Program-made: the position numbers and the translations under genes
Notes under the pieces: model-generated
What the model was told of the DNA's origin: nothing
The model's database searches: none
The model's input: only the letters and a program-made list of their open reading frames with translations
In this document: positions 51,801 through 60,800 of the stretch, one piece after another
Layout: each line of letters begins with the position of its first letter
Numbering within the stretch: position 1 is the first letter of the stretch
Origin: Phallusia mammillata
Taxonomy: Eukaryota; Chordata; Ascidiacea; Phlebobranchia; Ascidiidae
Assembly: GCA_003260075.1 (NCBI GenBank)
Contig: QLIY01000682.1
Location: 17,890-81,889, forward strand
DNA: 64,000 nucleotides
Direction of reading: 5' to 3'

Positions 51801-54800
51801 TTTCCAGAATATCCAGACATTATTGGACCAATACTGGATTCGATTAATCAGGTGTGTATCTGAATGTATGTGCCGGTGTGTGTGTGTGTGTATAGCTTTT
51901 AGTACCATTGAAAATAAAATGTTGCTTTTTTGCATGTTTAGATTATAATGGGTCTTGGTCTAGTAAGTGGATCGACAGTGATTCAACAGACACAAAATTG
52001 CTTCATTGAACAAACAGGGTTATGTGTCGAAACCTTTGTGAGCAACTTGATTTCAAACCAGAGCAACAACTGTTACCACAATCTTATTACAAAATCAATA
52101 AAAATTGAAGAAATGTCTATTCAACTGAAAGGTAATAAAAAACCATAAATTTAACACACCTCTTGTTTCGACATTGTGTTTACCCTTTAATTGTTATTAC
52201 TTTTATTGTTTTATTAAACACACTTTTTGATTTCCTTTTTCAGACAAGGAATGTATGTTCTTCAAGCATCTTAACATCAAGTAAGTTTTTACCAAAAACC
52301 CTCAATAAGTAAATTGTAGCAATGTATTTAGCTATTGAATGGCCTTTGTATGATGGAGACAAATGGTGTAACAATGCATGTGTTTTTATAGGGTTTTAAT
52401 CAAACTGTTACTAGACCTATTCCACCAATCTTTTTTGTACAATGATGTAACAAAGAAAAACTTGAGGACTGTTCTGCAAATGGTTGCACAACTTTGGCAA
52501 AAAGATCAGGATGCAAAGGAGAAAAAGTATACAAGGCTTTTCAAACAATGTGCTTTTAAATAAAAAGTGTTTTTGTTTTCTTTAGACTACCTTCACAATG
52601 GTGTACTGGCATTAACCCTAGTGTTTATTAATAGACCGGTTTTTAATTTGGATAGCTAAACTATTCTGCCAGACATAAATAGTCTAATTCAACGTAATTT
52701 TTTAAGCTGTGTTTGTTGTTGGTATCAATGACAGACATTTATGATTTTTTTTTTCAGTGAATCTGATAAATCATCTCTTTACAAGTACAAACCCCTGGTC
52801 CATGAAGATGACACTTTGGATGAAGATGCAGAAATTCAAACATTGTTTCCAGATTTTGATGAGGTAAAATTATTTGTGCTGTTTTTGCTTTATTTGGCTC
52901 AAATATTATTGTCAGTTTACCGCCAACACAATTAATTTTGCAGGAAATACAAGATTGTTCCAGCCAAAGTGAAAAAGCAACAGAAACTCCTCTGCTTAAA
53001 CAACTGTTTGATATTGCGGTTTATGTACACAGTCATGTCGTTAGAGCCTCAACCAAGTCTGATTTAAACTTGGGTAAAACATGTTTATGACAAAATGATA
53101 GCACAGTAATAAAAGTTGGATTTCATTTTTTTTTCTTTTTTGACACAGACTTTTCTCTTCCTTTACTTTGTACCCAACATGTTGCTTATGGTGTGATCTC
53201 AGACATGTACCCGAAGTTGCTTGGTGAACAACTTGATTATGAAATGTGGAGAAATCATATTGTTATGTTGTCTTCTCTTCAAAGCAGTTTTACTGCATCT
53301 GATGGTAAGTTTGAATTGTTAGACAATTCACCAATTAAGTCAATTTTGGCAACTAATTGGAATCAGTCATTGTTGTTCACTGACCGGTTGAGTTTGTAGC
53401 CCTATCAGTTGCCTCCTAAACTGTAGTCAATTTATAGATAATATGCAAATGTAAAATATTTAATGTTTTAGTATCAACGCTAAGCATATATATATACATG
53501 GCAAATTTTGTAAGACACATTTTTGCTACATTTAAAGTAGGTATAGCCTGGTTTTAAAAATCAAAATGGGACTTGTTTTTCTTTGTTTTTAAGCAATTTA
53601 ACTAAATAAAAATTTAATAATCTGATTTACAACTGTTTTGTGTATTGCAGGTGGAAAAGTAAATGTGTATAAGGATCCGATGCCCTTAGAAGTCAGTAAA
53701 TGTTTGGCAGTTCTCACTGACTTTCAAACCACAGTGACAAGCAAACTATTGTGTGCCTTCCCGGATCATCCAGTTCTTACCCAGCTTGTTGTCATAATAG
53801 AAAGAATTATATGTTTTTCTGTTAATTCTCCATTAATGAAATTTGTCCATGGTTTGGAACTTTTGCTGGAAACGGCACAGGTAGAACATATTTTGCCAAA
53901 AATTAAGAATGGTTTACCTTGTGTGGGATTTAATTTTGGACAATGCATAAACAATAATGCTTTTACTAAATTCTTCTTGTTTAATATGTATCTTTAAATC
54001 ACAAAATTATTAAACTTATAACTAAAGGGAAATATCAAAATTTTCCTTAGGACCTTTGTGCTGTTTTTTTGTTGATAATACAAAAAAGTCTCCACGAACA
54101 TTTATGTATTACTGTGTATCAAGACTGCTGACTTTTACTTGTTTATATTTACCAAAACTAATAAATGGGATTATTTACCTTTGTTATTAAATTCTGTAGG
54201 AATGGGAGTGCAATGCAAGCAGTGAATTGTCAATATGTTTGCACCTGGAGGCTGTCACCAACCTCATTCTTGATTGGAGAAAACTTGAGTTAAAATCTTG
54301 GAGTCATTTGTTAGATGATGCAAAATTATCTGTGTCTGATTCCACAACCAAGTGGTGGTTCTACTTATATGGACTAGTCAATGAATATTTAGAAAAGAAA
54401 GGTATATCAAAGATCACTTTAATTGTATGTAAAATGGTCTCATAAAAAATACTTTTACATAAGCCTCACTATATTTTAAAATTTTGTTAATTGAATTTAC
54501 TATTCAATTTCTTTCAGATACAATGAGTGTCGTCGACATTATTACATCTGTTCAACAGTTTATTGAATCTGCCACAATAGTTGAATTTAAAGATCGCTTG
54601 CAGTTAGTCCACACATTTTACTGTGACATGAAGTTCAATGGATACAGAGCAGGTATTAAACACAAAGAAAATGTTTTCAAACTATGTATATTATGTGCTG
54701 TTTCGCAAATCAGCAAGTTTAATGACGAGTTGGTTCCCAAGTAATTTGTTATGGTGGTGGGGTAAGAAGAAGGGACATTTGAAACAGAAGTCAAAGGGAT

Positions 54801-57800
54801 ACAGTTTTGAAATACAGCCTTTTATTGCGCTTTAGCTGAGGTCACCTGAGATAAAATTTATATGCTTTACAAACGGTCACTAAACACTCCTTTGGAATGG
54901 TAAATGTACAACAACATCTAATAGTGGCAACAAGCGACACACCTTAAATTCTTTTTTGTTGGCCGAAGGACAAACTGTATTTCACCCAATCTATGTTTCC
55001 ATACAGTTTGCAATAAGCTGTAAGACTTACAAAAAATTTATAGATAATGGTTGGGATTTATAATCCTAATGCGATAAAATAAAATGTGGGAATGACGAGA
55101 GTTGTCATAATGTAATTTCATTAATATGTGACACGATATGAAACTAGTTAGCTTTTCATAAATATAAAAGCTTCTGCTTTAAACCATTTGAAAAGGACAT
55201 CTATTGCTACTCGCTGATTGCTGGCAGCAAGTATTTTTTTTCTTTTAACCTCATCTATATTTAACAAAAAAGTCAACCTTGGGTATTCCACTAATGAACA
55301 CTTTTAGTGCTTAATTGCGGATGACCACAGCAAAACTGTGCTATTTGAAACAACTAAAAAAGTTTTTTTGTTATTAAATTATCAATCCCATTTAATTTTT
55401 GAACATTTTGCAGAACAACTTGCAACAGCTTTGAACAACATGTACAACTACTACTCACAGTTTTTATCAGCTGCTGAAGATAGGATTTTAGCATTAAGAA
55501 AACCAATTGAGAAACAATTAAACAACTTTATTAAAATTGCAAAATGGAATGATATCAATTTCTACTCAGTAAAAGAGTCAATAGCAAAGTATGATTTCAT
55601 GTTGTAAAGCATTTTTAAAAATAATGCGTTTCAAGTGACCTTGGGCTTTGTAATACACTATATTTTTTTTCCAGAACCCACAAAACTTTGTTTAAGTTTG
55701 TTAAGAAATTTAAATCTCAGCTTGTGGAGCCAGTTTCCACAAATGTTCTAAAAGCACATCCAATCTCTTTCAACAACTTACAGAATAAGGTACTGTTGTT
55801 GTTGTTGTTGTTGTTTTTGCCTTCTTAGAACTTTGTTTTTTGTGATCTTGTTGACCTTTTTTGCTGTTTTGCAGGAGTCCAAAGGCACTTTGATTTGCAA
55901 ACAATGGAATAGTGCTGAAGCTGTGCATGTTGATTTCAACCATGGCTTTACCCATGCTTGTAACTTTATCAGACAACTGGTAACAGATGAAAATACAGAA
56001 ACTGAAATTTTGCCACGACTTTCAACAGTGGCTAAAAAACTTTCTACACATTCTTTGAATTTGAGAAAAACAGCAAAAAGTTACTATTCAGAATGTCTAA
56101 TGAATATTGAAGATACTACAGGTATATTTAGCAATTATAACCTAAGAAAAAAGAAAGCTCATGGTTATGCAATACCATCCTAATCAGTTTATTAATTGCA
56201 ACCATAAACTTGGTAAAAAGCAAAAAAGGTTTAGTCATTCACAAACAACTGTACCTTTTACTTGGCTGAAAGTACAGTAACGTATTTACAATTTTAATTG
56301 TGCAAAAACGTTTTCAACTTAAGGTGATATCATTGGAAACTTTGAGGTGTTGAGAAAACTTGAACCAAAAACTCCGCAATCAAATGATGAGGAGCAAAAA
56401 AAGAAGAGATTGTCTGAGGCAAAACACATTCAGTCGAGAAAGCGGAAAGCATTGGCTGACTTGTTTAAATTGCTTCGTTCACTAGGTATGCTTTTAAATA
56501 AATGTAACATATTGTCTATTCTGTGTATGTAAGCTACAACACAGAAACATTTGCTTGCAACAACTTTTTTGTGCCTGAGCTAAAAAACTGAAATGTCTGT
56601 AAGACTCTATGTCAGGATGGTTTCACATGTGGTTATTTTTGTTTAGGTGTATCTTACAGAAAAGGCCTGGTTTGGAAAAACAAAAATGTGCCAACAGAAA
56701 TTATGTTGACAAGCAATGTTTTACTTGAAAATTCCAATGATCCCACAGCTTTTTGCATGTCAGCTGATGATTATTTCTACAGACTTATAGCAACATGGTC
56801 TGCCATGCATGCCACACTTCCTTCTCCCAACAAGGTAATGCATTAAAGCAAGGGTGGGGAACTACTTAGTACTGGGGGCCGCACAAATTACACAAGGGCG
56901 AAATATTATTATATTTTCAAATTCCATGTAAAAATACCCTAAGCACACAAGTGGTTTTATATTTCATCGCTCCAGATTTGATTTTTCTCTTTGCTGTTAC
57001 ATGTTTGCAACAAACAAGGCATACAAGTTTTTTACTTATTTCGAGTTTGTCCTTTCTTTCTGGAACACCCTAGCTCTATTATACCGATCTGTCTTTTTCC
57101 CCAAGAATGTATTTTAAATAGCAATATAAGGTTCAACGCTAATAGCTCTAAAATCAATTTAAAACTAACGCCACATGGCAAATAATTTGTTGCTGCAAGG
57201 AGAGGCAATCGAGTGATTGTTACGTCACAATTTTTATAAGTTTAGCGTTATAATGGGGAGATTACCAGTAATGTCGAAGTCATTTCAAGGAAATGTTTGT
57301 ACAAAAAAAAATTTTTTTTTTGACAGGGGGCCACATTAAACAGGCAATCAGGTTCCCCACCCCTGCATTAAAGCTTGATATATACATATAAACATGTGTA
57401 TGCATAGGCGCCGACATTGAATTTTTTCCGGGTATGCCGTATTATATGACGTCATATAATGCCAAATATATTTTCTGCGGATGCATATGGTAAGAATGCA
57501 TTAAAGTTGCAGTATATAAGCTTTACACAACGTAATTCCACCGCCAGGCCCTTTTGCTACTGTTGCAATTTAACGACCTATTTGCCGAAATTACGGGTAG
57601 GCAAAACAATAAAGATAGAAAAGATTTAGTTCGACTGTCACCTAACATACTTTGCCGTGCGTCGCAAATTACTTTAATGTTTAACATTTATCTTCTCTGT
57701 AATAACTATAACAAAAATGCTTAGTTTTCACGCAACAAAGCGCACACACTTCTGGCCTAGCAATCACAATAATCCTTTTTGTTCGTTTTAACGTCGCTTG

Positions 57801-60800
57801 TTTCGTTTACAACGTGTGGCATATTTAACGCAGTGAGTATGTGACGCATTATTAATTTTAAAGTTTAGTGTACTTTGTTTCAACGATGTTCTGACCTGCC
57901 TGAAACTTTCGACAACGTTAATTTTTGTAGGCTAAGTACCAACCTTACGTTTGTGACGTAACATTGGGTGTNTAAGTAACCTTACGTTTGTGACGTAACA
58001 TTGGGTGTTAATTGTTTTGTTTTTTCGGTTGAAACTAGCCAGTCGTTGTTCTTGTGGTGTAGGCAGTTACAACAAAGGTAGGGCTGTATTTTTATCATTT
58101 AGTTCACAAACGGTAAACTTTTTTATCACGTGAATGTTGACAAAATACCTGGGACAGCGGCGTTTCTGCCATAGGACGGCGCCAATACCTTTGTTGTGCT
58201 ATTTACAACATTTTAAATTCCAATGCTTCTCGAATACGTTTCACAACTGTAATGAATGAGAACAATTTAATGGTTGTGAGACAATAACCTCGATTGAAAT
58301 CATTTGCGTATGTTACGTATTAGTCGAAATAATTTTACAAAGCAACAACGCATGACTAACGTTGGTCCGATTCTCGGGTATGCGGCATACCCGAGTTTTT
58401 CGTCCAGGTATGCCACGCATACCCGGCATACCCGTGTTCGGCACCTATGTGTGTATGTATGTATGTATATGTTAGCCGTTTTTGTTTATTTCTGCTTGAT
58501 AGAATAAAATTTGTATGATGTTAGATTAAAGTAAAAAATAGCCAAAAGTTACAAATCATGCTCGATGAAATAAAGTTCATGTAAAGTGCCATCAGTATTT
58601 ATATGCTAATGTGAGTCCTTTCAGCGAATTTAGAAATACCCTATAAGGAAGGGGCCCCATATTATTTTTGTTCATATCTGTATTTGTTTCTGTTTAATTG
58701 TGGTTTTGCCACCAGTTTAGTCAAGAACGGGTGCTTTGAACTTTTTTAAAACACACATGTGATAGTTAGTTATCCAAAGTTGGTCTCCAAAAATTATGTG
58801 AAATTTCAAAATAGTTACACCTACTAAAACATTTTGACAAGCATTTAACCATTGCCTTTCAGGAAATTGGAATGTCAAATCTGCAACGAATAAGTGGATT
58901 AACCAACCACCTCATGATGATAACTACTAAGCAACGAGAAACACTCAGCAACTTAAACCATGTGCAATCTTCCATAAGCAACTTCCTGCAGTCGTTTGAA
59001 AAATGCTACATAGCTGGTGGTAAAAAAAAACATTCCTATTTTTTTTGTAAAATATTGAGTGTTTAGTGATGTCTACTAACATCATGTTTTTAATGTAATT
59101 GTTTTAAGACTACACAATGTCCAACCACAGAACAACTCTGGAAAATTTGCAAAATTGCCTTCATGTTGTTTCCAACTGGTTAGAGTCAATCAAAAAGTTT
59201 AAACTAGTTGTTGAAGGATGTCCTCCAAAGGTTGAACAAGGTACTTATTTAATACATACATTTAATATTTAGCACAGCACAGAAAAAAGCAAAACGTTTT
59301 ATTTTTCAAGATTCCATTTTCACCCATGAAACTACATATACATGTTACCATGGTGATGATGTCTGGACTAAAACCATGGATCTTCTTAACAATGAAATCA
59401 CTTTTACCTCAAATGTTTATGGAAAGTTGTACAAGGAACTGCTTAAAATTAGTGTTTTGACAGAAAATGGCCTTAAACTGAGACATGGTACAAATAATTT
59501 TTCAAAATATTTTAAAAGTGGTGTAACTCACCCTTTTGATTTAATTTTATATCCTTATGATTTCATTTATATCAGAATTTGTACACATTTACAGTAATTA
59601 GAATAGTTTCCCTTTAAACATTTATTTTGTGTGTGCATGTTTTTTTTATTTTACTATCCAACTGGCAAGTTTATTTTCAAGTTTTGTTTGTTAGTAAGTG
59701 GGCTTATTTTTTACAATTAAACACTTAAATAAACACACAGTCTTCCTAACAGAATAAATCAGCTGTTAAATTAGATAATGTAAGACATGGGTAAAAAATC
59801 CGAGGCTGGGCTAAAAAAAAAGTATTTTGCCTAAACTAATCTGAAAATACTCTGGTTTGGTTGCAAAAGAATCCAGAATTTTATAATACAGTCCAGATAC
59901 AAAAACCACTGCCAGCAACAAAATTGCAAAAGCAGCCAACGAAAATTTTAACAATATGAATAGTAACATCTTCAAAACAGTAAAAATCACGTGTGTTGTT
60001 TTCAGTCTTCAAAATATACATGGTGACAACAAAAACTGCTTTTAGGTACATTTGTATCGGAATCTTTACATCAGTTGATTCAAACCAGCATTTTGGAATT
60101 GAACAATTCTTCCTTAGTTCTTTGGGAAAAACTGACTTTTACTTTTCATCCTGACAAAACTACTGGGAATTCTTCAAACATGTTTTGTCAATCTCCTCTG
60201 TTGTTGGATGTTGCTCATGGGCGACTTGCTATTACTAAAGCAGTAAATGATCTCAAATCCAATGGTAATGGGATTTTAGTGCAAAGTATCTCAAACCTTA
60301 GCAATGGCAAACGCTACAAGGAGTTAAATTTTTGTGCAATACCTTATGGTTGCATCATTGATTGCAAAACAAAAAATGTTGTGCTAATCACCTCAATATA
60401 CAAAACTGATAAAGGGTGTGACAAATATTATGGGTTACATGGATATAAAGGACAACCATATTTGTAATTTATAGATGGTGATAAAAGTCAGAAGACAAAT
60501 CAAACACAATTGTTGAAACTGGCCAATCAATTAATTCACTGTATCCTCTTGGCTGTTCAAGACCTGAAAACCGCATCTATTCTGGTTTGTAAAGCGTTGA
60601 TATGTCAAAAAATGTACATATTGTAAATCAAACGATTTTTAAACATTTTAAGGATGTTGAACAAGAAAAGGATATGCTTGATGATCAACTTGTCAATCAT
60701 ATATTTCATGAACCTGAAAAGGAAGTGTCAAATCTACACACAAATAAGGTTCATGCAAAGATGCTTCACTTTGTTGAAGCTTTAATGACTGGAGTTCACA

